Of a stretch of DNA of 64,000 nucleotides, positions 44,248-56,300 are shown in pieces. The stretch is from Thunnus maccoyii (taxonomy: Eukaryota > Chordata > Actinopteri > Scombriformes > Scombridae), in assembly GCF_910596095.1 (NCBI RefSeq), contig NC_056550.1, positions 23,804,001-23,868,000 of the forward strand. Reading direction: 5' to 3'. The notes beneath the pieces are model-generated. The model did no database searches, was not told where the DNA came from, and saw only the letters and a program-made list of their open reading frames with translations. Numbering within the stretch: the first letter of the stretch is position 1; every line of letters starts with the position of its first letter. Made by a program: the position numbers and the translations under genes.

Positions 44248-45440
44248 AGTGAACTCAAGTGCTGCAACGCGCATCAGAAGCTGCTATCGTATGTAGTCAC
44301 GCAGGAACCCCGAGTATAGACGTGTAAACGGAGCAACCTGCTGTTAGGTGACAAACATTTAATTCCAACTGTAATTCAGTGAGCTTCATGGAAATATAAG
44401 AACAGCATATACGTACATACAGAATGATATAAACTGTTGCTAATAAACATTTAATCATTCAATCACAGGTTGAAAAATTGACCTGTGTGCTGAAGTGCTT
44501 TTATAATATTCCAAGTGATATTTTAGCGTTGCAGCAGTCATTTCTGCCTGCAAACTATCAAAAAGGGTATCTCGTACCACTAACTGAAAAATTCTCATGA
44601 AACAAACAAAAAAATGCAATATTTATCACTGAAATGTAGCTGTGTTTTAATTCTACTACTTAGTTTTTTTTGTAGTATTTAGGATACATTTTAAATTCAA
44701 CAACAAAATTATATTTTTATGAACTTTTCAGAGCACAAATTCCAAAGACAAGTTCAAGTTCCTAAGACAAGATGATTTGTAAGATGGTTTGTAAAAAAAA
44801 GAAAAAGTGAAAGGATGTAAAAACAGCCGAGTAGCGAGAATATCAAAGATGGAAATGTAGTTTTGAAAAGATGCTTTTTTTTTTCCAAGTGGATTTAAAG
44901 AAGACTTTTTAAAAATATGACACTGATTTTCTCCGTTGAGGTGCTAATCACAGAGAGAGATTCGTGCAAATCCGTTACTACTGCATTTGTTATATTGTGT
45001 TTATAGCTGAAGTGTAAACACAATTAAATTATTTGTTAAGCTGATATTAACAGCTTTGTTAAATAATTTACGATTAATAATTGGATTCCACTGGATTCAG
45101 TAGTAGTAGTAGTTTTTTTTTTGTTTTTTTGTTTACCACCATTGATTGTATTGGATTGTAGCTTTTTGTTTAGACTATGCCTTTAGCATTTAGATGTGAA
45201 CTATTTCTACACCAGAGATTGTGTAACATCAGCATTTGCACCTTTTTATGTACTAAGACAAGTGTAAACACAATTTACAAGCATTAACTACATGTATATG
45301 GACTTTAGACTTGTATTATTAATATCATATTTTGTGTCTCCTAATTTAAATGATGTTTTTATAATGAGTGTTAAGATTGTCATGTATAGTTTTTAATTTT
45401 TAAATAAAGATTATTTAATATATTCTACTTGGTTTTTCTC
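44248..45440 (+). other. hsd3b7: hsd3b7 3' untranslated region
   Basis: From the TAA stop to a strong AATAAA at 45413-45418. An earlier AATAAA at 44442 could give a shorter transcript. AT-rich with poly-T runs near 44876 and 45113. No open frame of interest. Confidence 0.6.
45413..45418 (+). terminator. hsd3b7: Distal poly(A) signal of hsd3b7
   Basis: AATAAA followed by a T/GT-rich stretch within 20-30 bases. The alternative proximal signal is AATAAA at about 44442. Confidence 0.55.
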
Positions 45441-46390
45441 ATTGTCAGGGAGGGGCTCCTCTTCCCTTTCGTTTCGTCGTACATCATAATGAAACTGTCT
45501 ACCGCCTGGAGACCTAAATAGCAACATCGATCAATCTCTGGGTTTGTTTAAATGTGCACATTCCCTTACCATTACAACAGTGTTACTGGGAGTATTCCTC
45601 TTTTGGATTACCATGGGGATGCAGAACTACCGCAATGCATAGCACCTAGTCCCTCAGTACTATTGTGGAAACTTGTCGTCAGACTCTATAACAACCAGCT
45701 GGATGGCATATTTGTATGAGTAATCCTAAGCAAATGGGAGTTCCCTCTCAGAATAAGTCATTGTTGTTGCCCTGGTGTTCCCCATTTTTGGTGTTTTTTT
45801 TTCCATGGTGATCTGCACAACATTTAAATGCCTTCTGTTATGAAAGTGAATGTTTATAAATGACTCACAATGCCCAAACCAAACAAAAACATATGGGGAT
45901 GTGGGGCTTTTGTAATATTGATTCTGGTTTTGTCTGCTAACCTAGACCTAAAAGCAAAATACGGGTGCATCGGAGAGTTTTTGCAGACATAACATCAGTG
46001 GCTACTGCCTATGCTTGATACCAATGGTCTGATTGCCAATATGATATGAAACCTGTCTTGATATCTTTGTGGGAATCAATTTCAGTTTTAAATCATTGTG
46101 GTGAGGACATTTCTCCATTGTGAGGACGTCATGGCTGGTCATCTCTACTTCTAAAGGTGTTTTAAGGGTTAAGACTTGGTTTTAGGGTTGTGGTTAGATT
46201 TAGATTTAGGTTTAGGTTAGGATGAGGGTTAGAGGGCCCTCACAAGTATAGAAAGACAAACATGTTGGTGTGAGTACTTTAAATACATGTGTGTCTCTCT
46301 CCGTCTTGTTTCCTACCTCTATACTGTCCAATAAAGGCAAAAAAATGCCAAATAACTTCAAATTAAAACTTAAAATACACATGTTTTGGA
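45441..46390. other. hsd3b7-tbc1d10b intergenic region, left part
   Basis: No gene seen. Its right end contains the repeat at 46085-46275. The stretch 45450-45780 is slightly richer in GC but has no recognisable signal. Confidence 0.45.
46085..46275. repeat. 'gaggac ... ctcac' dispersed repeat with telomere-like core
   Basis: Starts near 'tggtgaggacatt', includes a degenerate TTAGGN-rich core (46165-46235: ttttagggt, tttaggttagg, gagggttag) and ends 'ccctcacaagtatagaaag' and 'acaaacatg'. This order occurs in a very common teleost repeat (recalled). It is not a true telomere array. Confidence 0.5.
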
Positions 46391-46910
46391 CAGTGGTGAA
46401 AACTACACTTACTCAAGTATTGTACCTACTTGTTTACTCGATTACTTATATTTAATACTACTTTATACTTCTACTACACTATATTTCAGCGGGAAAAGAT
46501 GTACTTTTTACTCAACTACGTTTTATTTTACTGCCATTAGTTACTTTGCAGATTAACATTTTACATACATTACCAACAGACTGTATGATCAGTATATAAC
46601 ATATGATATACTGTATATTACTAGTATAAAATGCAATAGATTCTTTATATGTATTATTAAACATCACTTTATAAAATACTTCAACTCAAGCAGCTACAAC
46701 ATTAAAATGCTGTTTACATCATTAATAATACAATCATAAAAAACACTTTTGAGTACTTTTACTGTTCATATTTTAAGTGCAGTTTTTTCCCAATACTTCT
46801 ATACTTTAAAAGAACAATTCTGAATGCAGTACTTTTACTTATAATAGAGTATATTTATATTGCAGTATTGCTACTTAAACTTAGTTAAGTAAAGTATCTA
46901 AATACCAAAA
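46391..46910 (+). mobile_element. hAT-like outer element lacking the inner insert (diverged)
   Basis: Starts CAGTGGTGAAAACTAC and follows the outer element through 'actcaagtattgtac', 'cagctacaacattaaaatgctg' and 'taagtaaagtatctaaatac'. No 'ggtttccaacc' insert is present at the equivalent place. It is more diverged than the loaded copies. Confidence 0.6.
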
Positions 46911-47034
46911 CTTCGTTTGGATCATCTCTCGCGCTCAGATGCTTGTAATTAAAGGGGATTGCGCCATCTTCTGGTTCAACTAAAACATACCACTAGATGA
47001 AATATTATGTACTAACCTGTAAACCAGCATTCCT

Positions 47035-47042
47035 ATTATTAG
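47035..47042 (+). repeat. 8-bp target-site duplication, left
   Basis: 'attattag' directly precedes the CAG terminus of the element at 47043 and is repeated exactly at 47838-47845. Confidence 0.85.
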
Positions 47043-47837
47043 CAGTGGTGGAAAGTAACTAAGTACATTTACTCAAGTACTGTACTTTGGTACAATATTG
47101 AGATACTTGTACTTTACTTGAGTATTTCCATGTGATGCTACTTTATACTTCCACTAAGAAGCTTTTAAAATACAACACATTGTTAAAGATGAAACCAGTG
47201 GTTTCCAACCTTTTTGGCTTTTGACATCTTACAAAAAGCAGTGTGTAGTCGGGGTCACATTTCACATGTCTATGAGTTGTTAACAGCTCCACCAAATAGT
47301 AATTTTTCCCTCTAAACTTCTCACATGCTTTCATGTCAATAAACGTTCAAATGATCCAATATTTCACCAAAAATCAAAGATTAGAGAAAAAGTCCAAAAA
47401 CTGAAAACAGATTTGTGTATCAGAACTTTGTTTTTTCTTCTTTCCTCTCCCATTAATCATCTCACGACCCCTCAGATTTATCTGGTGACCCTTTGGAGGG
47501 GCCCCACCCCTAGGTTGGGAACCACTGGACTAAACTAGCTAACTGTATATAAAGTAGTTGAAACTAGCTCCACCTCCAGCAGCTACAACAGTAACATGCT
47601 GCTCTAACACTGATGCTTCACTATTAATAATCTAATGATGTCATATATAATAATATATCAGTCAGAGGGACCAAACCACTACTTTTATTGCAATACTTTA
47701 ACTACATCAAGCTCATAATACTTATGTACTTTAGTAGGATTTGTCATGCAGGACTTTTACTCACAATGGAGTATTTTTACATTGCTGTACTGGTACTTTT
47801 ACTTAAGTAAAGGATCTGAGTACTTCTTCCACCACTG
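47043..47837 (+). mobile_element. Intact non-autonomous hAT-like composite element, copy F
   Basis: Complete, 795 bp. It starts CAGTGGTGGAAAGTAACT and ends ACTTCTTCCACCACTG, so the ends share the inverted 11-mer CAGTGGTGGAA. A perfect 8-bp duplication (attattag) flanks it, as hAT transposases make. It contains a second hAT-like element (47196-47527) and no transposase frame. It is the reference for the damaged copies at 1400, 2575, 4104 and 33072. Confidence 0.85.
47196..47527 (+). mobile_element. inner hAT-like MITE nested in copy F
   Basis: 332 bp between CAGTGGTTTCCAACCT and AGGTTGGGAACCACTG. The termini are inverted repeats with one mismatch in 16. Flanks gatgaaac/gactaaac are an aged 8-bp duplication. 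Identical flanks in the other copies show that it inserted once, before the outer element multiplied. Confidence 0.8.
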
Positions 47838-47845
47838 ATTATTAG
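47838..47845 (+). repeat. 8-bp target-site duplication, right
   Basis: 'attattag', identical to 47035-47042, directly follows the CACTG terminus of copy F. Confidence 0.85.
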
Positions 47846-48059
47846 ATTGTATTATTTAACCCCTCAATCACTGTGTTAACTTGTGAAATCCTTTTATTTC
47901 ATTTTTAATTAAGTTTTTCTAACTTATTTGTAACTTCTTCAAAAAAGTATGTTAAAAGTGATTTGCAAATAAATATATTTAATCACTAGAGACTCTAAAT
48001 GAATGTTTATGACATGAATGTGATAAAATTAAACAAACCATGAGGGAAAAATAAGGGTA

Positions 48060-48375
48060 TGCAGAAGCATTATATATTTAACTGAGTCTACAAGTTTTTT
48101 TTTCATTAATAAAAAAATAAAAATAAATTAATCAAAAATATTACATATTAATATTGAATTAAAATATAAACTACAATATTAAATATATTAATATATTTAA
48201 ATTAATTTAAATAATTTTAAAATCACAAATTAAATAATTAAATACATTATTTAAATAATAATATTATGATGGTTTTAGTTATTATTTTAATGTGTTTATA
48301 TATATAATTTTTTAAAATTATTTTATTTTATTTATTTGTTCTTTAAAAAAGTATTTATTTATTGTTTATTTATTT
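48060..48375. other. Extremely AT-rich block upstream of tbc1d10b
   Basis: About 300 bp made almost only of A and T, with taaat/attta iterations and no gene. It stops abruptly where the GC-rich tbc1d10b promoter begins. Confidence 0.6.
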
Positions 48376-48379
48376 ATAA

Positions 48380-48903
48380 CTGTACAAGCGACGGCAAGGG
48401 AGGCTCCTGTGCGGGTGCGTGCGTATGCACGATGATATTGACGAGCACACGCACGTAGCTGTCAGTAGGAAATGCAGGCGGCTGGTGCTGGATGTGCCCC
48501 TGCCGCTCTGCTTGGACAAATTAAACAAAGAAAGTCCTTTTTGTTTCAAAATGAAAGCTTTTACCAGGACGGTAGCTTAATTTAGGCGAGAATGATCGAA
48601 GCAAGTCCGAAATAACGGAGACGCAGCAGAAACAGAAACACTATCGGCGCTGATGCTAAATGAAGCTAACTTAGCTAGCAGGTAACTTAGCTAGCTAGCT
48701 CGCCGACTGCAGGACGTTTTCTCTTCCAGGTCCTCACCCTGCTCCGCGGTCCCTGCCCTCAGTCTCGCCATTTCTTTTTCTTTTTTTTTCGTGTTTTCAT
48801 TTCACGGAGGAGGTTGCGGAACCGGAGCTGTGGCGGGGGGACGCGCGGGGAGGAACCCCCTGGCTTCCCAGGCGGACGGACCGCAGTGACACGCCGGCCG
48901 TGG
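48380..48903 (+). promoter_or_regulatory. tbc1d10b: tbc1d10b CpG-rich promoter and non-coding exon 1
   Basis: A sharp switch to CpG-rich sequence includes 'gtgcgtgcgtatgcac' (48415-48430) and a GC-rich block at 48820-48900. A perfect donor TGG|GTGAGT at 48903/48904 would end a non-coding first exon that splices to the acceptor at 50372. Short 'tagctagc' iterations lie at 48660-48700. The transcription start is not determined. Confidence 0.6.
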
Positions 48904-50372
48904 GTGAGTTGAGCAGCGGAGTTGAGGTCGTATTTGACCGGAGCAGCGAGGTGGACAAGGCCGTGGACGCTGCTCGTTCAGGGCCTGGCGGGGCAGGGAG
49001 TGTGTTGACTGTTAGCTGTGTTGGTAAACCATCCTGTGTGCTGAATCGGGAAGTTGAGTCGCTTCGGGAGAGGCCTGTAGAGAGGATACGATAACAAAGT
49101 GCCTGGTGTTATTAGCTGTTAGCTGTCTGCTGGCACCACAGACATTAACCTGCTTCATCAGCAAAATACTTGATCATCATGGTTGTCGGGGGGTGATTTG
49201 TTGACAACGGTGCATGCCAGTGTACTGGTACACCGGTCTGTCATCTGTAATGGTTTATTGTCATGGATGGGTTCAAAATTATTCAAGTGTGTCTTAAAAC
49301 AACAGTCAGAAGCCCAAATGAACATTGAAGCATGTTTTTCTTGCTGTAATCATTCTTTCTGTTACTGACCATTAGAAGATTCCTTCATAATGGACTTACA
49401 ATGGAAGTGATGGGGGACAAAATCCACAGTCCTCCCTCTGTGCAAAAATGTATTTAAAAGTTTATCTGAAGCTAATATGAAGTCCAAATGAGTCAAATCA
49501 AGTAGATATCTTTCAACGTTACAGTCTTTTTAGTTCCAAAGTCCCTCTTTTTATTACTATACTTCAACCTCAGCTCAACAGGGAAACACTGAAACACAAA
49601 GAGGGAATTTGATGCTAAAAAGACTGTAAATGTGGCAGATATCCACTTGATATGACTAACTCAGACTGCTGAAGCCTCATATAAGCTTCAGATACACTTT
49701 TAATGACTGTGTGGACACACTGTGGATTTTGTCCCCCATCACTTACATTGAAAGCACATTTGAATGGGATCTTTTAATAGCCAGTATGAACAGGAGGAAT
49801 GATTACAGCACTCGACTGTAGTTATAAGAAAGACTTGAAATAATGTGAACCTGTCCTTTTTTAAAATTGTGATAAAGCGGAATACTGAAGTTGTTGTAAC
49901 TTTTTTGGTTTCTTGGTGTAACGTCTACTGACAGCATAGTGGTATTCTTTCCTGTGTGTTTCCTCAAAAAGTTGCTGAATTAAACAATTTTACTATAGTG
50001 GAAGTATTACCAGTGTAGCGTTAAGCAAAAGAGGAAATATAGCCTCAGACATTCAGTCATTATTGTTATTTAGAGTTAAGAAAACTACCTATGGGATGTG
50101 TATGAATGCACGCACACTGTCTCCCACGAATTTCCACGATTTTGAAATATAGTTCACTACTTTAACTGCTTCTCTTTTGATCTATTTTTAAGAAGAGGAA
50201 CTTCATAGATAATGGCTAAACCCTCATTGTTTCTCAAAGACTCTTTTCTCACCTTTTGTGTTAGGCGTTGACCTTTTTAAAGGTGTTTATTACAAAAGTT
50301 ATGACTCAATTTATAGCTGCTTTTGGGCTAAACTAAAACCGTCATGCATCATTTTCTCTCTATTTTTTAAAG
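48904..50372 (+). other. tbc1d10b: tbc1d10b intron 1
   Basis: It lies between the non-coding exon and the coding exon at 50373. It contains the fold-back MITE at 49270-49870. Elsewhere I see no gene. Confidence 0.5.
49270..49870. mobile_element. Fold-back MITE (TTAAAGG family)
   Basis: Left part 'attcaagtgtgtcttaaaac' then 'gtgatgggggacaaaatcca'. The right part is the approximate mirror: 'ttttgtcccccatcact' and 'tgtgaacctgtcctttttt'. Internal pairs such as 'acagtctttttag' against 'ctaaaaagactgt' make most of the element a hairpin. Other copies are at 31645 and 53893, and a short deletion form is at 59268. Confidence 0.65.
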
Positions 50373-50391
50373 GAGAGATCACAGTGGAACC

Positions 50392-53300
50392 ATGGCCGAA
50401 CTTTACACCCTATCCCCATCGCCACCTGCATTGGGTGATCCCCATGCAGCTCCATCCATCCCTCCGTCCTCATCAGCTCTTCCTGCTCCCAACAGTCCCA
50501 CACAAGAGTCCACCACCAGGGAGATGCCCCTACCCAAGTCTTCCCTCTACAATGACAAGGCTTTGACTGGAAACAACGCTTCAGGGGGTTCAACCTCGAC
50601 TCCTCCTCCGCCCTTGAGTCCAAAACCTGCTGCTCAGAACCCCCTCCCATCATTGGTACACGAGGCTGCTCCACAGAAAGAGGAATCAGCCGGGAAAGAT
50701 GCAGAGACTGGAGCTCAAGTTATCAAACAGGAGACAAAGACCAATGATCCAGCTGCTGATACAGAGACCCCAGCACTGTCAAATGAGCCGTCAGCTCAGA
50801 GCGAAGTGCCACAGGCGTCCCCTTCTCCTGATCTTAATCCTGGTCCTAATCTCTACCCCAACGTACACGTCACCCACAACCCAAATCCCGTCATCGATGA
50901 GGGTCAACTCACAGCGAGCCAACCGCAAACTTCTGCTTGTCCTGACGTGACACCTGTTCCTCCAGCATCCACCCACGCTGCAGCTACGGCAGCAGCTGAA
51001 GAGGAGAAACCTCAGCCATCCCAACAAGCACAAAACCCTCAAAGTCAAGATCCTCCTCTGTCCCCAAAGCCCGAACCTCCCAGCACTCCCACCAGGGTCG
51101 AACACCACAGCCCTACTGTCCCGTTGATTCACGAGCCAGCCTTCGTCCTCCCGCTGCCCAACCCCAACCGCCGGCCAGCCCCGGACACCCTCAGCTACCT
51201 GGAGTCAGCCAGCCTGATGTCGGGGACGTTGGAGTCTCTGTCTGGGCTCGGAGAGGACGGAAGCTCTGTGGGCTCAGACTCGGAGATCAATGGCATGTCT
51301 GTCAGACGCACTGATAAATATGGCTTCCTGGGTGGGAATCAGTACAGCGAAGGCAGGTATGTATCAAGAGTAAGACATTAATCAATCATTCACACACCTG
51401 ATCGTCATCATTCTGAAATTAGAGACACAAATTCGATGTGGTTGTTTTGAAGGAAGGGGGGGGAAAAAACACACTTCCCTTTTTTTCACGCTCTGTTTCC
51501 ATGCAGACACTATTTGCATTAGACGACATCAGATTAGAGCCAGAGAATTGGTTTACACACATAGATGTAAATCATGTTTGACTATCTTCCTTTTTAATCG
51601 TCCACTTCGCTTTTTTTTTTCCCCCTGAACATCCTGTTCACTCTGTCATCTATGCGCCTTTTAGGAGATTTTCCTCTCCTCTCAGTCTCACCCTCGCTTT
51701 CCTGCCGTCCCTCTCGTTCTGCTCTAAACATATCTGTCTGTCCTTTATCTCCCCTTTGTCTGACTCAGATAATGCTGAGAGCGTTTTTCGTGACTCAATA
51801 TGTACTGACCGTGTGTTTCTCTGGTATCGCCCATCACACCCATCTGCTTTCTTCCTCTCTTTAAAAAAAAAAAAAAATTAGATTTGCTTCTAGTTTTTCT
51901 GACTGGATAATCGCACTTCCACTTTTGAATAATTAAAATGTTTATTGATTTTTCTGCCATGAGTAGCCGCAGTGCTTTCTGGTTTGTAGTAAGGACGTAA
52001 TGAGGAGTTTAGAGTAATGTGGGAGAGAAGGAGAAGTAATTAGCGTCATTAGATTAGAGTCAAAGATGTCTAAACATATCAGAGAACAAGGAGTGTGAAA
52101 TGAAAATAAGTACTTCCCAGTTCTGTCGATGATGTAATCATTTTTTTTTATTACTCACCATTACAGCGAGAAGGAAGTTCGAGTTGAAGTGGCCAGACAG
52201 AGGGAGATGAAATGGCTTGATATGTTTAACAACTGGGATAAGTGGGTCAAACATCGCTTCCAGAAGGTACGCAGCCGCCTTTTTTTTTTTTTTTATGTTT
52301 ACGTTGTGGGATTTATGTTTGATCAGTTATTCTTAACATGGAGCTGTGTTGTTTGCTGCAGGTGAAATTGCGCTGCAGGAAGGGGATCCCGTCGTCTCTC
52401 AGGTCCAAAGCCTGGCAGCTGCTGTCCAACAGTCAAGAGCTCCTAGATAACAACTGTGGGAAGTTTGAGGTAAAACTATTAATATAATGTTCACAAACCA
52501 AATGTCACCAAAACCACAACTGGCAGAAACATCTTTTTTTGGTTCTCCTAGTTCTGAAAAAGCTTTTTTTTTTTTTTTTGGGCGGCGGGCGGTGGCAGTC
52601 ATGAACAAATCTACTTATATGGAAACAGATATTTTTGACCTTTCATTTTTCAAATCTGCTCTCTCAGTTCTTCAAATGTGCTTTCTCTGTCTTTGTGAAG
52701 CTCTCTGTAGCCGGTCTGAGAGCGTTCAAGGACAGTAAAGTTACTGCCTCAAAGTGGGGACTGTTGTAAAGAAGTTGTGATTTGAGTAGGGTAATTGCTA
52801 AAGGGGCGCAGGCGCTGACGTAGGAAGCCGTAAGCTTCTTATCAGGACCTGTAATCCTGCCTGTCAGGGCCCTGACTCCATATCCATGCTGGAGGGGGGC
52901 CCAGGCTCAGCTGGGTCCAGGTTCCAACAGTCCACTTAGTATTGTTCCTGTTGTCCGAGTCTAGATTTCTCTTCTACCATTTTACTTCTGATTTGTTGTT
53001 AAAGTGTCAAACAGAGCTTTGCAGTTTAATCCACTTTGTTGTCTAATTTAGAACTTTACACCAAAAGTTACTGAGAATTAATCTAAAACTTATCTCTTTA
53101 TTTATTTCTTCTTTTTTTTTTTAACAACAGGAGCTGGAGAGAGAACCAGGGGAAGCTAAATGGTTGGACATCATAGAGAAGGATCTACACAGACAGTTCC
53201 CCTTCCATGAGATGTTTGCTGCTCGCGGCGGCCACGGGTAAAATAAACACATCCTCACTTTGTTTGACCTCATAGGTGAACATACGTGATTGACAAGAGT

Positions 53301-56300
53301 AACACCTGAGTGCACACACACAGTTTTAATATTCATCAGGTTCATTTCATATGTTTAATTACTTATTTTTTTTTTTGCATATATCTGTCAGTTAATATAC
53401 TGAACATGATACAACTAAGAAAACAGTGTAAATTAGAATTTACTGCATGTATCAAGTATGGATAAACCATACTAATAAAGCATATTGATAAGGGGAAAAA
53501 TGAAAAATATGAAAACACAAAGCACATAGAAATATAATAAGATATATTTTAAGAAGATAAATTAAAATGTTGTTCACTTACAGCTGCAGAGAAATACTTC
53601 AAAGGCTGGATTAGACCATCAACAGTTTCTTTTTAAGGTTCCCCTTTGTTTGCATTGTTCCCTTCATGAGTCAAAGGGAAGTGAATGAACTGGTCAAGTG
53701 TTTTTTGGTGGATTTTGGCCACTGGATCATTTTGGGTTTGTTTTTTTTTCTGGTCTCTGCAGGCAACAGGATCTGTTCCGGATCCTGAAGGCCTACACCG
53801 TCTACCGGCCTGACGAGGGCTACTGCCAGGCTCAGGCTCCGGTGGCTGCGGTGCTGCTCATGCATATGCCTGCTGAGGTAATGAAAAGGGTTAAAGGACG
53901 GGTTCACAGTTTTTCAAATGTGTCTTAAAACAACAGTCAGGAACCCAAATGATCATTGAAACAAGTTTTGCTGGCTGTAATCGTTCCTCCTGTTCATACT
54001 GGCTGTTAAAATGTCTCTTCATAATGTTCTTATACTATAAATGATGGGGGACAAAATCCACAGCCCTCCTTTTAAACAAAAATGAAATAAAGGTTTAACT
54101 GAAGATAATATGAGGCATCAGCCGTCTGAGTTAGTCACATAAAGTAGAAATCTTCCACTGTTACAGTCTTTTTAGTCTTTGTGTATCAGTGGAAACTGTT
54201 TTCCTGAAGGATTGTTACAAAAAGAGGGATTTTGGCTCTAAAAAGACTGCAAATCGAAAGATATTGACCTGATTTGACTAATGTGGACGGCTGAAGCTTC
54301 ATATTAGCTTCAGATAAACCTTTTACGTACAGAACCAGTCAAAAGTTTGGACTCACTTTCTTATTCAAGTGAATGAGAAGCTACGTCTAGGGAGGCACCG
54401 AACCGACTTTTTCGGTCCCAACAGTGATATCCGGGCTTTGGGCACTGATCCAATACCAGTGTTTAATTAATAAGCTGTATGCCTCACTGTGTAGAAGAGA
54501 CTGGGATCATTCTTTTATGTGTAAGGCAACATCAGACTTGACTTAAACATTGCTTTCCTAACCTTATAAAACAAAATATAACACATATATTCATAGATAT
54601 AAACATACTGAATTGTTGTTTATTAAAATAATGGTATCTGATACCAGATTCAGCCATTTGAGTCAGTATCAGACTGATATCAGTGCATCTCTTGCTGTGA
54701 CTGGCACTGTATATTTTTGCATTGAAGGAGGGGTAAACATTATAAAGGGATCTCTTAATATCCAGTATGAGCAGGATTACAACATGATAACAGCAAGAAA
54801 AACATGTGTCAGTGTTTATTTGGACAGACTTGGGAAAATTTGTGAATCTTTATTAGTTTTGTAACGATTCCTGAACAATGTGACTGCTTTACAAACCCTC
54901 AAATAAAATGAAATAAATAAACCAATAGGCTCAACGTTGACAAGTGCGTAAATCTGTTTCCAGTCATGAACTAGAATCTATTTTTATACCTTACAACTTC
55001 TTGTTGTGGTATCTGACTACCAGAAAACCTGAACGTATATCAGAAAACTATCTTTGACTAGACGCCTACTACAACTAATTTCCATCCTGATGATACATGT
55101 GTGGTATTTCTTTCTATTCATCTCCTCTTATCAAACAAATTAATCAGCTCACAATAGAAAGAGAGAGAGAGAGAGACAAAGAGAGTAGGCGAGCGAGAAA
55201 GCAAAACCAAACCGAAGCGTCATGCGAATCGTATTTTATCGGGGCTACTTACTACATTAAAAATAGTAACAGGTGGCCTTCTGGTGACACTGTCGAAACA
55301 CCACCGATCAGACTGTGACACGTTTGACAAGCTGTGTGATACAAACAGGACTCGGTCAAGTTGAGGTTTCATCGCTGGGGGGGGGGCAGAGCGCGGGGGA
55401 GGAGGAGGAGGAGGAGGAGGAGGAGGAGGGATGACCACAAGGCCTAATCTGTATTCTGACAATTCATTCACACCCAAATATAAATCTGTGTACACGGTCG
55501 GCCAGGTGTCAGTGTGGGAGTGTTAGCTCTCATAGCTGTGTGTGTTACGTAACACTGGAACGGTTGCTGTAGTCGATGCCCGCTTGCAGCAAAACAAAGT
55601 GTGTCTTTATCTCCTGAAAGTGTCACAGTTTCATTTGCATCAGTTTCCTGTTTTAACAGAAGGACGGGCCCCGTGTGTGTGTGTGTGTGTGTATAGATTT
55701 ATTTATCTTGACATCGTGAAATGGATTTCTCTTGAGCTCAACACATCTTTATTTAAAGTATTATTTCACGATAACGAGAGAAGACACTTTGTCACTTTTT
55801 TTTGTTGTTGTTGTTATGGTGATCGTGACATAAATATCCTGAAATTATTTAGTCTAGTTTGTCATCTTGGTGTTTATTATCTGTTAGAATCAACAAAAAA
55901 ACAGAGAAGAGGAAGAGAGAGATTAAGTTAATGAATAATCTGCATATTGTTCTATTTAAAAAAAAAAAAAAAAAGAGGGAACTAAAAGTGGGAAATGATG
56001 ATGTAATTATGTTTTGAGTCATTACTTTCAGGTAACATTTAAACACCAAATGTTTTATCAACTTTTAAAGGTTATAATTTTCCTCTCTTCCGCAGCAAGC
56101 ATTTTGGTGCCTCGTGCAGATATGTGAGAAGTTTCTTCCCGGTTACTACAGCGCAGGACTGGTGAGTGAATCCACAAAAAACCCCCCTCGTCCATCCGTC
56201 CGTCCGTCCGTCAATTTCATCACCTTCACTGACTCGTCGTGTCTGTTTTTTTTTTTTTTTTAGGAAGCAATCCAGCTGGATGGCGAGATCTTCTTCTCCC

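Noticed and set aside
46165-46235. Interstitial telomere
   Set aside because: The TTAGGN units are degenerate and few, and lie inside a known type of dispersed repeat.
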